Below, piece by piece: positions 19,381 through 27,939 of a stretch of DNA of 64,000 nt. Each line of letters starts with the position of its first letter. Position 1 is the stretch's first letter. The DNA comes from Nitrosomonas sp. PY1 (lineage in GTDB: Bacteria > Pseudomonadota > Gammaproteobacteria > Burkholderiales > Nitrosomonadaceae). The translations under genes and the position numbers were made by a program. Location: contig NZ_BQXC01000001.1 of NCBI RefSeq assembly GCF_022836435.1, positions 2,430,121 through 2,494,120 of the forward strand, in the 5' to 3' direction. The notes under the pieces were generated by a model. It did no database searches, was not told where the DNA came from, and saw only the letters and a list, made by a program, of their open reading frames with translations.

Positions 19381-19758
19381 TCAGTGTTGCGTATTTGCTT
19401 CTTTTAAACCGTGAATAATCGAAAGTAATGTAAAACCATCATACCTCTCTTTTGGTATCAGCATCTCAAAGGTGTAGTGATTCTTGATTGCTATGGTCAG
19501 TATTACGCTGCTGGGGTCTATTGAAGCATCAGCAATTATGGCGCGTTGTGTCTCGGGATTTTCTGCCAGTATCGCGAGCACCTTTGCGCGTCGTTGTTCA
19601 CGTTTAAGCTCTGCAATGATTGCAGGTTTATGCTCGCGTAGCCTTTTGATCAAATCCTCAGTTATTTTTTCAGGTGGAGATAGTTCGAGAAAATCGCCAT
19701 CGGTCTTGATGGTAAAATTTCGGTCACGTAAGTACTCGATAATTTCAGTAGCTTCCAT
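19381..19758 (-). CDS. TubC_N docking-domain-like protein
   Basis: 125 residues. The N-terminal ~55 residues ('EIIEYLRDRNFTIKTDGDFL', 'LIKRLREHKPAIIAELKRE') resemble the TubC N-terminal docking fold, which is also found in many small proteins of P4-like islands next to replication ATPases. The C-terminal half is unassigned. It starts five bases from the end of the DUF3631 gene and is surely cotranscribed with it. Confidence 0.65.
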   Translation of the reverse strand: MEATEIIEYLRDRNFTIKTDGDFLELSPPEKITEDLIKRLREHKPAIIAELKREQRRAKVLAILAENPETQRAIIADASIDPSSVILTIAIKNHYTFEMLIPKERYDGFTLLSIIHGLKEANTQH

Positions 19759-19762
19759 GTCG

Positions 19763-21307
19763 TTATATCCTCACGCAATTCACGGCTGGGGGTGTTCTAT
19801 CCGCAACATTGTCACAATCTAATGCTGGTGCGGGTTTGCGCGTTGCACTTAGATTTTCGCTATGTGCAACATTTTTTCTATCTAAAACATTTGTTTCACT
19901 GTTGCACTTAGGATTTTTATCCGCAACATCATCCGCAACAAGCAAAGCCTTATGAATACTGGATTGTGGCAATGTTGCACTTAGAAAAGGGGAATGCGTG
20001 TTGTGCGTAAGATATCTTTCAAAAACGTCACTAAACTGATTCAATTCATAACCTCGTGGCGTTTCAAAACCGATTCGGATAGTTCTTGAATTGATTCCAA
20101 AGCTTTTAAGCTTATTTGCAAGCTGTTTTGGTGAAAGCGGTTTACCTCGGTTATAGGTTTGCCAGGATTTCTCATCATCTGAGACTAAAGCAGTTATTAA
20201 ATCGGCTGTGCTCATCTTGCCCACATTTTTTGTTTCAAATACTTCTTGAATATCACTTAACAATTCATTGGCTGTACTTTGTGCGCTATGTGATGCTTGG
20301 AATATTTTTAATGCTGCGTTTGTAGCGGTATCTGGCCAATGGTCACCGGCAACGTATGCAATTTGCAGCAATGGTTCAATATTGTCTTGCTCACGGTCTC
20401 CAAGCTCATCAGGTAATACTGGGCGAGTTTCTCTGACTTGATTTGAATAATCTTTGGAAAATCTGGCTAACTGTGCCGTTAACCGCTCGAATAAAAGCGG
20501 TTCAGCGAATCGTAGGCGGTCTACTTTTTCATTTGGTTTCTTACGTCTTAGTTCAAAAACTATTGATCGACTTGTTACAGTTTCCGCTAACTTAATCGCA
20601 TTGATTCCGGCGATGGCCTTCATTCCCCAAACGTTAAACCGCTTTGGCTCAAAATCATCGCCAGCAGCAACACTACGCCATACGAAAGCTGAATCTCTTG
20701 TGTGGCCAGCATTAAGCAATCCTCTCAAATCCTCGTTATCTTTCAGTACCGTTTCAACCTCATCTATAAATAAAGTGGGCTGATATTTTTCAATCATGCG
20801 AAACAGCACACTCGGACTAATTCCGCTTAACTGGGTAGCGCGTGGCGCAAGCTTTGCCAGCAAAGTTAATAATTGAGTTTTGCCACAAGCCCGTTCAGGC
20901 GCATTGATCAGTAAGATTGGTGCCGTTTGAATATCATCAGTAGACCAACATACTGCTACCCATAGCGCGGCGATATCTGCTTGGTATTTTTCCAAGACAA
21001 TAAACTGCCTGATCGTCGCAGATATTTCATTCAGCAATTGCAACGGGTTCACTGGTTCAGCGTATGGCTCAATATTGGCAAATGGTGCGTTATCTTCTAC
21101 CGATTGTTTTCGTGCTTGCTTAACCGATTTATCAAGTTCAGCAACTCTGCTTAAGCCCAATTTATCAGCTTCATCCTGACGTACCTTGTCATATTCCAAA
21201 GGATGAAGTTTTGCAAGCCTTGCAATAGTGTCTTGCAGCGTTTCAGTGGAGAGATCGGCATAAACCGTTTGTTGCTCATGATTTGCCGGAATAGTTTCAA
21301 AGGTCAT
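19763..21307 (-). CDS. DUF3631 P-loop ATPase of island replication module
   Basis: 514 residues. A Walker A-like 'PERACGKTQLLTLLAKLAP' and Walker B-like 'PTLFIDEVETVL' are followed by 'NEDLRGLLNAGHTRDSAFVWR', as in DUF3631/primase-helicase-like proteins of integrative islands; the C-terminal region (after residue ~300) is the DUF3631 part. It probably drives replication or maintenance of the excised island. It overlaps the upstream 143-residue gene by 11 bases, suggesting translational coupling. Confidence 0.8.
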   Translation of the reverse strand: MTFETIPANHEQQTVYADLSTETLQDTIARLAKLHPLEYDKVRQDEADKLGLSRVAELDKSVKQARKQSVEDNAPFANIEPYAEPVNPLQLLNEISATIRQFIVLEKYQADIAALWVAVCWSTDDIQTAPILLINAPERACGKTQLLTLLAKLAPRATQLSGISPSVLFRMIEKYQPTLFIDEVETVLKDNEDLRGLLNAGHTRDSAFVWRSVAAGDDFEPKRFNVWGMKAIAGINAIKLAETVTSRSIVFELRRKKPNEKVDRLRFAEPLLFERLTAQLARFSKDYSNQVRETRPVLPDELGDREQDNIEPLLQIAYVAGDHWPDTATNAALKIFQASHSAQSTANELLSDIQEVFETKNVGKMSTADLITALVSDDEKSWQTYNRGKPLSPKQLANKLKSFGINSRTIRIGFETPRGYELNQFSDVFERYLTHNTHSPFLSATLPQSSIHKALLVADDVADKNPKCNSETNVLDRKNVAHSENLSATRKPAPALDCDNVADRTPPAVNCVRI

Positions 21308-21728
21308 GTCTGATAACCTCCCGTGGCGGTTGAATCACAGTAAAGGCGGATTGATCACGGTTCTCTTGCTTGGCAAGATCGTAATTAAAAAGCACCAGGC
21401 ACCTTGGTTTTACCTTCAAAATTTCATCGATTAATGCTCTGACCAAATCAGCTTCACTGTCGTGGTGAATGATCTGAACGCCTAAACCCGCGAGGTAGTT
21501 GAAATTAAGATTTTCTATAGCGACATCATTAGGAATAACAATACGTGGAAAGATTTTTCCCAATCCCCAATCAGTCGTGACCATGATCCGTTGATTAGGC
21601 ACCAAGCCCTTACGTCTTAGCTCATCCAATTGTTTACCGTAAGGTGGATATCTTTTGACGATGCTATAATTTACTCGCTTGAAGTTATTCGCGCCCTGTT
21701 CCCGCAGGGCGTTCGCATTTGTAGGCAT
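21297..21728 (-). CDS. Hypothetical island protein
   Basis: 143 residues. The middle part ('GLVPNQRIMVTTDWGLGKIFPRIVI') and the end ('KPRCLVLFNYDLAKQENRD') look like alternating strands and helices of a small alpha/beta domain, but I do not recognise a family. It starts three bases after the AlpA-like gene stops and overlaps the DUF3631 gene by 11 bases, so it belongs to the same replication/control operon of the island. Confidence 0.65.
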   Translation of the reverse strand: MPTNANALREQGANNFKRVNYSIVKRYPPYGKQLDELRRKGLVPNQRIMVTTDWGLGKIFPRIVIPNDVAIENLNFNYLAGLGVQIIHHDSEADLVRALIDEILKVKPRCLVLFNYDLAKQENRDQSAFTVIQPPREVIRHDL

Positions 21729-21730
21729 CG

Positions 21731-21973
21731 TTAAACCTCACGATTAATCAGTGCTAACGATTTGCGTAACTGTCCAACTTGCCAACAGGTGATGCGATTC
21801 GATATTTTTATAGGTTTTGGCAGTGTCCCGTTTTTTGACATCCGCCAAACGGAAACTTTTGAACAAGCCAGTAATTCAGCTACCGTGCCAACTCGCACAA
21901 ATGCAGAATCAGGATATGAATCAAAATTAGTTAAAGAACTGTGAAGTACTGATGATGCTTCTGTGAGTTTCAT
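21731..21973 (-). CDS. AlpA-type DNA-binding regulator / excisionase
   Basis: 80 residues with a MerR-like winged helix: 'VRVGTVAELLACSKVSVWRM' then 'SKNGTLPKPIKISNRITCW', matching AlpA/excisionase proteins of P4-type elements, which regulate the integrase or bend DNA during excision. It heads the operon with the 143-residue protein and the DUF3631 ATPase. An inverted repeat lies 50-90 bases upstream. Confidence 0.82.
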   Translation of the reverse strand: MKLTEASSVLHSSLTNFDSYPDSAFVRVGTVAELLACSKVSVWRMSKNGTLPKPIKISNRITCWQVGQLRKSLALINREV

Positions 21974-22024
21974 TGTGATCTATCCTGTTGCTGTTAATGA
22001 CAGGAAGGATCATAAGAAAATCAT

Positions 22025-22061
22025 TTTTGACTTCCTATATGACATAGTTAAGAAGTCAAAA
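22025..22061. promoter_or_regulatory. 10-bp inverted repeat upstream of the AlpA-like gene
   Basis: TTTTGACTTC (22025-22034) and GAAGTCAAAA (22052-22061) are perfect inverted copies 17 bases apart. It is a likely operator or phage-type control site for the AlpA/DUF3631 operon. A second shorter repeat (CCTGT/ACAGG) lies closer to the start. Confidence 0.5.
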
Positions 22062-22145
22062 TAAGAGTATTAAAAGTAATTTCCTTCGTTATCGTTTAAC
22101 TTAATTTTCCTTTTTGAGTGGAAGCCGTTTCTCTCAATTCCTATA

Positions 22146-22727
22146 TCACCTTTTCTCTGTACTTGGTTTCTTCAAATTTAAACTTCGCCAATCGTCTAAC
22201 CTAAGGGTCTTTAATCCAGCTCTTTCTCTTAAATTGGAAAGTTCATTTTTAATTTTCTTCAAAGAAATTTGATAGTTTCTACTCTCAAACCATTTTACAG
22301 CCATACGTTCAGCATCAGATCGGTTCTTCGCTGACCATTGACGCAAAGACTCAATTCGACCTTTCAGGTAATTTATTTCATCAGCCTTATATTCCAGCGC
22401 CATTCGTTCCGCATCAGCACGACTTATTACAAGAGAAGTTATGTTTATTTGGTTTTCTAGCCAATCTGGGCTTTCCAATTCATGTAACTTATTCTCAAAT
22501 TGCTTGACGTGTTCGGCGTTTTCTAGAAAACCGAATACAAGGGTTGCTATTCCCCCTTGGTTTAAATGACGGCGGTTCATGTTAAAAACAGTTATTGGCG
22601 GTCTATGGTTTGGCCGAACAGTACCGCCAAGAAGCAGTATCAATTCATCGCATTCGCTAGACGTTAGGTATCTCGGTTCATTTTTTAAAGCTCTTAATTT
22701 GCGAAACCATTCCCGTTTAGTTGTCAT
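22146..22727 (-). CDS. Hypothetical helical protein of the island
   Basis: 193 residues. The second half is strongly charged and helical, probably a coiled coil ('RADAERMALEYKADEINYLK' and 'NRSDAERMAVKWFESRN'), where an 'R-x-DAERMA' phrase occurs twice, suggesting an internal duplication. No known domain is recognised. It lies 23 bases after the integrase stop on the same strand. Confidence 0.6.
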   Translation of the reverse strand: MTTKREWFRKLRALKNEPRYLTSSECDELILLLGGTVRPNHRPPITVFNMNRRHLNQGGIATLVFGFLENAEHVKQFENKLHELESPDWLENQINITSLVISRADAERMALEYKADEINYLKGRIESLRQWSAKNRSDAERMAVKWFESRNYQISLKKIKNELSNLRERAGLKTLRLDDWRSLNLKKPSTEKR

Positions 22728-22750
22728 TCTCTAAAATATTTATCTATTAA

Positions 22751-23953
22751 TCAGCTTCTTAAACTCAATACCTTTGCGCCTTCCGCCAATTCATCCAAGT
22801 AATCCGCCCACCAATCCATCATTTCCCGCCGCTTAGGCAGGTGCTCGGCATAGTTATAAGCTGCTACGACAGCATTACGCTCAGCGTGTGCTAACTGTCG
22901 TTCAATTGCCTCATGCGGCCATCCATGCTCATGTAGGAGAGTGCTTGCCATTGATCGGAAGCCGTGACCTGTCATTTCTTCTTTTTCATAGCCTAAACGT
23001 CTTAGTGCAGCATTGATGGTATTTTCTGACATAGGACGCGATCCGCTTCTGATACTCGGGAAAACATATTGTCCGTGGCCTGTCATTAGCTTGACGGTTT
23101 GAAGGATTTCAATTGCCTGTGGTGATAGTGGCACGATATGTTGCTCACGCATTTTCATTTTATGCGCTGCGATTCGCCATTCCTTACGATCAAAATCGAT
23201 CTCTGACCATTCGGCATGTCTAAGCTCGCCAGGACGAACGAAAACGAGCGGGGCAAGGCTAAGAGCGCACTTCGTAACGAAAGAGCCTGTATAGCCTTTT
23301 ATGGCGCGAATGAGTGCGCCAATGGCTTTTGGATCGGTAATACTGGCATAGTGTTTGGTTTTAACGGGTGCCAATGCACCTTTTAAATCTGCGCTGGGGT
23401 CGCGTTCAGCGCGTCCGGTCGCAACCGCATAGCGAAATACCATACCTGCATATCCTCGACACCTACGCGCTTTCTCATGGGCGCCACGGCTTTCTATTTT
23501 ACGCAGTGCTGCCAGCAAATCTGGTGCGGTAATATCTTTTATCGGACGATTACCTAACCACGGGAAGATATCCTTCTCAAGAAAACGATAAATGGTCATA
23601 GCCGTTGATTCCGTCCAGGTGTGCTGATTTTTTGCATACCATTCCAATGCTATGACTTGGAAAGTGCTTTCCGCCGCGGTACGTGCCGCTCGCTTGTTGA
23701 GTGCTTTGGTTACCGAAGGATCGATATCCTTGGCTAATAATACCTTAGCTTCATCACGCTTCTTTCTGGCGTCGATAAGTGATACTGCTGGGTAAACACC
23801 TACCGCCAAGGTTTTCTGCTTACCAGCAAAACGATAGTTCAATCGCCAGTATTTGCCTGTGGTATTAATCAAAAGATACAGGCCACCGCCATCGCTGACC
23901 TTGTAAGGCTTGTCCTTAGGCTTGGCTTGCCGAATCAGTACATCCGTGATCAT
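22751..23953 (-). CDS. P4-type tyrosine integrase
   Basis: 400 residues. The N-terminal arm-binding domain ('KPYKVSDGGGLYLLINTTGK') is the DUF4102 type, followed by a SAM-like core-binding domain and the catalytic domain with Arg in 'VRPGELRHAEW', 'HGFRSMASTLLHEHG' (His and Arg) and 'QLAHAERNAVVAAYNYAEHL' (Tyr nucleophile). It inserts the island at the 3' end of tRNA-Ile(CAU), 164 bases away. The gene looks intact. Confidence 0.95.
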   Translation of the reverse strand: MITDVLIRQAKPKDKPYKVSDGGGLYLLINTTGKYWRLNYRFAGKQKTLAVGVYPAVSLIDARKKRDEAKVLLAKDIDPSVTKALNKRAARTAAESTFQVIALEWYAKNQHTWTESTAMTIYRFLEKDIFPWLGNRPIKDITAPDLLAALRKIESRGAHEKARRCRGYAGMVFRYAVATGRAERDPSADLKGALAPVKTKHYASITDPKAIGALIRAIKGYTGSFVTKCALSLAPLVFVRPGELRHAEWSEIDFDRKEWRIAAHKMKMREQHIVPLSPQAIEILQTVKLMTGHGQYVFPSIRSGSRPMSENTINAALRRLGYEKEEMTGHGFRSMASTLLHEHGWPHEAIERQLAHAERNAVVAAYNYAEHLPKRREMMDWWADYLDELAEGAKVLSLRS

Positions 23954-23995
23954 TTGTTGGTATCAAAATTGATGGTATCAAATCTACCAACAAAA
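23953..23995. repeat. Integrase arm-site-like repeats, right end of island
   Basis: TACCAACAAA occurs inverted at 23953-23962 and direct at 23985-23995, with ATGGTATCAAA-type partial copies between. The same unit is present at the left end (16970-16991). Confidence 0.55.
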
Positions 23996-24116
23996 GTACC
24001 ATTAAAACTATGGTATGTACAGATACTTTGTGATACAGTCTGAAGCTATCAATTCCTCTTAAAGCCAGTTAATTCAAGGAATTTGATGCGATGTGAAGTC
24101 ACTTGAAACTTGAGTT

Positions 24117-24192
24117 TGGTGGCGAATCAGGGATTTGAACCCCGGACCAACGGATTATGATTCCGCTGCTCTAACCACTGAGCTAATTCGCC
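24117..24192 (-). tRNA. ileX: tRNA-Ile(CAU), k2C34 type
   Basis: A full cloverleaf on the minus strand: acceptor GGCGAAT/ATTCGCC, D-arm GCTC/GAGC, anticodon stem around loop ATCATAA (anticodon CAT), T-arm GGGGTTCAAATCCC region and encoded ACCA. Of the three CAT tRNAs, the body ('AGTGGTTAGAGCAG', 'TTGGTC') is closest to the isoleucine tRNA whose C34 is made lysidine by TilS, not to initiator or elongator Met. The P4-like integrase lies at its 3' end. Confidence 0.85.
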
Positions 24193-24401
24193 TGTATCTC
24201 AAATGCAGGACTGCGATTTTGCCTACCAATGGATTATCTTGTCAAGACAAGTGAGATAATTTGTTAAAATCATGTTTAGAAAGGAACGATTATTTCGTGA
24301 TATATTCAGGTTCGCTAACTTACAAAAGATAACTGCAATACCCGTTCCATAGTTGCTCCCGTTCAATTTTAAGTAACCGTGCCTTATATCTCACTATCTC
24401 T

Positions 24402-25568
24402 ATGAAATTCGATATCGTTGTTGTCGGCGGTGGGTTGGTCGGCTTATGCTTGGTAGCTGCCCTGAAAGAAAATGGCTTCAAAATAGCTTTAATAGAGCCT
24501 CATGCACCAACGTCAATTCCGCAAGATCTTAGCTGGGATAGCCGTATTTATGCAATCAGCCCGGGAAGCGCTGATTTCTTAACGCAATTAGGAATCTGGC
24601 AACGAATAGCCAACGAGCGAATTACGCCTGTTTACGACATGGCGGTATTCGGGGATGATCATTGCGCGCAGATTGACTTTAGTGCTTATGAAATCGGTTT
24701 ACCGCAGTTGGCCTATATCGTAGAAAATCGTCAATTACAAAATTCCGCATGGGATACGCTTAAAACAGCCAGTGAAAATGTGCATATTTTTTCTCAAAAG
24801 TGTACTTCAATAGAATTCTTAAATTCGCGTGTTATTCTTCAATTAGAAAACAATAACCATCTGGAATCTGATTTGATTGTTGGTGCAGATGGCATTAACT
24901 CCTGGGTGCGCAATCAGACTGATATCTGTGCCTCAAAAAAATCTTACCAGCAGATTGGCGTAGTGGCTAATTTTGAATCTGAGCTATCGCATCGCCATAT
25001 TGCACGGCAATGGTTCAGACGCGATGGGATTCTTGCGTTTTTGCCACTTCCTGAAAAAAAAGTCTCCATTGTTTGGTCTACCGGTGAACAACACGCCGAT
25101 CAGCTATGTCATTTACCACCAGAGGAACTGTGCCATCAGGTACAAGAAGCATCCTTTAGCCAGTTAGGAAGAATGAAACTCGTCACACCACCGGTTGGAT
25201 TTCCATTAAATTCTTTGCACGTAGAACCACTGGTCAAACCCCGCCTTGTATTAATCGGTGATGCAGCACATGGCATTCATCCACTCGCAGGTCAAGGGGT
25301 CAATCTTGGATTACGAGATGCCCGAGAACTTGCTCGTGTCTTAAATTCTCAAACTAAACAATCGGATTGCGGAGATTATATGATGTTGCGACGTTATGAA
25401 ATCGCTCGTAAAGAAGATATAGTGGCGCTTGAATGGGTAACTGATGGATTGCAGAAACTGTTCAACAATTCCAATCCCACAATAGCACGCTTAAGAAATC
25501 TGGGACTCGAAATGACCAACCGCCTACCGTTTATTAAGAACCATCTCATGCAACACGCCTTAAACTAA
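24402..25568 (+). CDS. Ubiquinone-biosynthesis FAD hydroxylase (UbiH/UbiF family)
   Basis: 388-residue flavoprotein monooxygenase of the UbiH/UbiF/COQ6 group. The FAD Rossmann motif 'VVVGGGLVGLCLVAAL', the middle 'DSRIYAISPGS' and 'GDAAHGIHPLAGQGVN' near residue 285 are diagnostic. It hydroxylates the aromatic ring of a ubiquinone intermediate; which position (C5, C6 or C1) cannot be told from sequence alone. It is followed after 18 bases by the DsbC-like gene in the same direction. Confidence 0.9.
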   Translation: MKFDIVVVGGGLVGLCLVAALKENGFKIALIEPHAPTSIPQDLSWDSRIYAISPGSADFLTQLGIWQRIANERITPVYDMAVFGDDHCAQIDFSAYEIGLPQLAYIVENRQLQNSAWDTLKTASENVHIFSQKCTSIEFLNSRVILQLENNNHLESDLIVGADGINSWVRNQTDICASKKSYQQIGVVANFESELSHRHIARQWFRRDGILAFLPLPEKKVSIVWSTGEQHADQLCHLPPEELCHQVQEASFSQLGRMKLVTPPVGFPLNSLHVEPLVKPRLVLIGDAAHGIHPLAGQGVNLGLRDARELARVLNSQTKQSDCGDYMMLRRYEIARKEDIVALEWVTDGLQKLFNNSNPTIARLRNLGLEMTNRLPFIKNHLMQHALN

Positions 25569-25586
25569 ATCTTTTTGGAGAAAAAA

Positions 25587-26348
25587 TTGATCATCATGCG
25601 TCCGATCCAACTTATTTGCTTTTTCATTTTACTTTCAGTTGTAGGTTCCCCAATTGCTCTTGCAAATGAAGAAGCAATCAAAAAAAGCGTTCAATCCCAT
25701 TTTGGTGGGCATAAGATTGATAGCTTAAAAAAAACTCCCTATTTCAATGGAATTTATGAGGTTGTAGTAGGAGATGAAGTTTTCTATACTGATGAAAATG
25801 CAAATTATTTCTTTTTTGGACATTTAGTGGATGCAAAAACCCGAACGAGTATGACCCATGAAAGAATCGAACAGATTAAAGCAGCGCGCCGAATCCCATT
25901 AGACTCCTTACCTTTAAAATCTGCCATCAAGATTGTCAAAGGCGACGGTAAACGACACGTGGCCGTATTCACCGACCCCAATTGTCCTTACTGTAAACAA
26001 TTGGAGAAAGAATTCCTAAGCATTACCAACACCACGATTTATATATTGCTTTATCCCGTTTTAAATGGATCCATGGAGGTTTCTAGAAAAATTTGGTGCT
26101 CCGACGATCAAATCAAAGCATGGGATGATTTTATGTTAAAGGGTGTAGCACCTTCTGACAAAGAATGTGAAACACCCCTGGAATCGCTCGTTAAAGCAGG
26201 TCGAGACAACAAAGTATCAGGAACACCCACATTGATTTTTGCAGATGGCACGATCGTTGGTGGCATGATTCCTACGGCTGCTATTGAGGAAAAGCTGAAT
26301 AATGCCATGAATTCAAAAGACACAGCAAAAGAAGGGAAGAAAAAATAA
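25587..26348 (+). CDS. dsbC: DsbC-family disulfide isomerase
   Basis: About 253 residues with a signal peptide ending near 'SPIALANEEA'. The N-terminal dimerisation region precedes a thioredoxin fold with the catalytic 'CPYC' (in 'FTDPNCPYCKQLEKEF') and a cis-Pro loop 'VSGTPTLIF', as in DsbC. A second Cys pair ('IWCSDD', 'KECETP') is the structural disulfide of the family. It reshuffles wrong disulfides in the periplasm. I favour the TTG at 25587, six bases after GGAG; the ATG at 25596 is the alternative. Confidence 0.9.
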   Translation: MIIMRPIQLICFFILLSVVGSPIALANEEAIKKSVQSHFGGHKIDSLKKTPYFNGIYEVVVGDEVFYTDENANYFFFGHLVDAKTRTSMTHERIEQIKAARRIPLDSLPLKSAIKIVKGDGKRHVAVFTDPNCPYCKQLEKEFLSITNTTIYILLYPVLNGSMEVSRKIWCSDDQIKAWDDFMLKGVAPSDKECETPLESLVKAGRDNKVSGTPTLIFADGTIVGGMIPTAAIEEKLNNAMNSKDTAKEGKKK

Positions 26349-26640
26349 TTCTAGTGCGACAGATCCCCAAACAATGCACCAAGTGCAGATTCTGCTGTAA
26401 TACTAATTGCCAGGTATATTCAGATCAATCGTACAGAGCATATAACCGATCAAACCAGTAGAATCAATCGGTATCTTATTATGTACTTAAATAATGGCGC
26501 ATGTTTTGACATTGGTATCGATGCGCATCAGCATTGGATCCACAACTACCGGAACGACTATCAATGCTCACCATGACCACTTCAGGAGCAAGCGCTCTAC
26601 GGGATGATGATGAATTTGTGTGGGAGCTTTTGAGATATAA
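26349..26640. other. Non-coding stretch after dsbC
   Basis: No convincing gene, RNA or repeat is seen between the dsbC stop and the terminator at 26641. A short reading frame beginning 'MYLNNGACFDIGIDAHQHW' stops after about 30 codons and resembles nothing I know. Confidence 0.4.
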
Positions 26641-26676
26641 AACAAAAAGGGATCAATATTGATCCCTTTTTGTTTT
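26641..26676. terminator. Bidirectional terminator
   Basis: A perfect palindrome (AACAAAAAGGGATCAAT and its inverse) with A-tract and T-tract on the two sides ends transcription from both dsbC and the convergent small membrane gene. Confidence 0.85.
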
Positions 26677-26690
26677 AAGAAAATGGAAAA

Positions 26691-26909
26691 TTATTCTTGA
26701 ACGGTTGCTTTCTTAAGAAAACGGTTATAACTCAATTTTGATCCACCCCAAACTGAAGCGATAACAAGATAACTGAAATAAAGAATTACTCCAAGAATAA
26801 CATCAGAAATAAACCATTCTAAAAATGACAGTTCGAAAAACGACAAAACACCAAAAAACACACCACTTATGATTAATGCAGAGATAGCAAATATTTGACT
26901 CGCTTTCAT
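26691..26909 (-). CDS. Small two-helix membrane protein, intact paralogue
   Basis: 72 residues with two hydrophobic segments ('IFAISALIISGVFFGVLSFF' and 'WFISDVILGVILYFSYLVIA') and a short basic tail. AAGGAG lies upstream of the ATG. The family is not recognised. A damaged copy of equal length lies about 290 bases upstream (27196-27414) with clearly related sequence, so the gene was duplicated in tandem. Three 19-bp repeats lie between the two copies. Confidence 0.65.
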   Translation of the reverse strand: MKASQIFAISALIISGVFFGVLSFFELSFLEWFISDVILGVILYFSYLVIASVWGGSKLSYNRFLKKATVQE

Positions 26910-26984
26910 AATTAACTCCTTAAGTTAAATCGATTAAATAAATTTGATTCGTAATTTCTAATTTTATACCGATATGACAACATC

Positions 26985-27080
26985 ATTCACAATAAGTTCA
27001 CATATTATTTACATTATATTAACATATTATTCACAATTAGTTCACATATTATTTATATAACATTCACAATAAGTTCACAT
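26985..27080. repeat. Three 19-bp direct repeats (ATTCACAATAAGTTCACAT)
   Basis: Near-identical copies at 26985-27003, 27029-27047 (one base different) and 27062-27080, joined by AT-rich ATTATTTA spacers. They lie upstream of the intact small membrane gene and could be binding sites of a regulator or an AT-rich tandem duplication. Confidence 0.65.
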
Positions 27081-27195
27081 CGACCCAATTATTCGAAACT
27101 TAAGCAATTTAATAAACATGTTGATTTTCAAGACATTTAAATGCTCATAACATCAAGATACCGAATTACAAAATATTTTGCTAACACACAAAAAT

Positions 27196-27414
27196 TTATT
27201 TCTGCAATGTCGTTTTGTTAATGAAACTGCGGTCATTCCATCTTGAGTCAGTCCAGATTGAAGCAATAACAAGATAACTGAGGTATAGAATCCCGCCTAA
27301 AATGATGTCTGAAATAAACCATTCAACTAATGACAACCTGAGAAATGACATTCCACTAAAAAAAATACCGATAATCACTAATGCTAGGATAATGAGTGTT
27401 TAATTTACTTTCAT
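27196..27414 (-). pseudogene. Damaged paralogue of the small membrane protein
   Basis: 219 bases, the same length as the intact copy at 26691-26909. It starts ATG AAA GTA AAT and then a TAA stop at codon 5; after that the frame is open to the end and encodes 'SLVEWFISDIILGGILYLSYLVIASIW', very similar to its sister. Translation might restart at a GTG (27378) to give 60 residues lacking much of the first helix. Confidence 0.7.
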
Positions 27415-27939
27415 TACTGCTAACCCTTTCAGTTAAATTAGATTATTGAAAGTTTCCGCCTATTTGAGGATACTGCATAACACGACCCGATATTATTCAT
27501 ACTCCATTCACAGTTTCTGTGTCATTCGAAACCCGAGCGAAATTGAATAATAAGATATGCGGACTTTAATAGAGCTGAAAAATAACCCTCACTTTATGAG
27601 CTAATTAGCGCTTGTTTAAAAAATACAATTAAATTTAACAGTAGTAGCTTTTTTGATAAGACAAATATCGTGACATATTGAATCAAAATTGAAATATGCG
27701 TTACGACAGCCAAAAGCAATGGTCACTCCAAGGACTTCATACACCGTCGAGTATAATTCTCAATCCCGATCATCGTTGACTAGGGAATTGCATACCGTGA
27801 GATGCGTAACTACTATAGATACTATAATTCAAGGCAAAACCCCAATCCGGGAATATTAGCATCGTGGTCGAAGCAATGATTATAAAATACGTAAATTATC
27901 AATTTTGACAGCGCGACATAAATTACCCGTTTCGCAAAT
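27415..27939. other. Non-coding stretch before trmJ
   Basis: AT-rich, without a convincing gene, RNA or repeat on either strand. It should contain the promoters of the damaged membrane-protein gene and of trmJ, but no clear -35/-10 pair stands out. Confidence 0.4.

Larger units (their letters stand above)
16900..24140. mobile_element. P4-like integrated island at tRNA-Ile(CAU)
   Basis: A block of genes with no housekeeping function ends at a P4-type integrase (22751-23953) placed beside the 3' end of tRNA-Ile(CAU), the classic insertion site. It carries an AlpA-type regulator, a DUF3631 ATPase, a TubC_N-like protein, an HTH protein of terminase-small-subunit type, a NYN nuclease with hairpin-array RNA, and small unknown proteins. 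Repeats 'TACCAACAAA' near both ends look like integrase arm sites. The right edge is well placed by the tRNA; the left edge is approximate. Confidence 0.7.

Noticed and set aside
24117..24192. Elongator tRNA-Met for the CAT anticodon gene
   Set aside because: The body resembles the lysidine-type tRNA-Ile more than Met tRNAs, although this is a judgement by eye.
26470..26570. Short frame with FDIGIDAH as transposase remnant
   Set aside because: Only about 30 codons and no other trace of an insertion sequence nearby.
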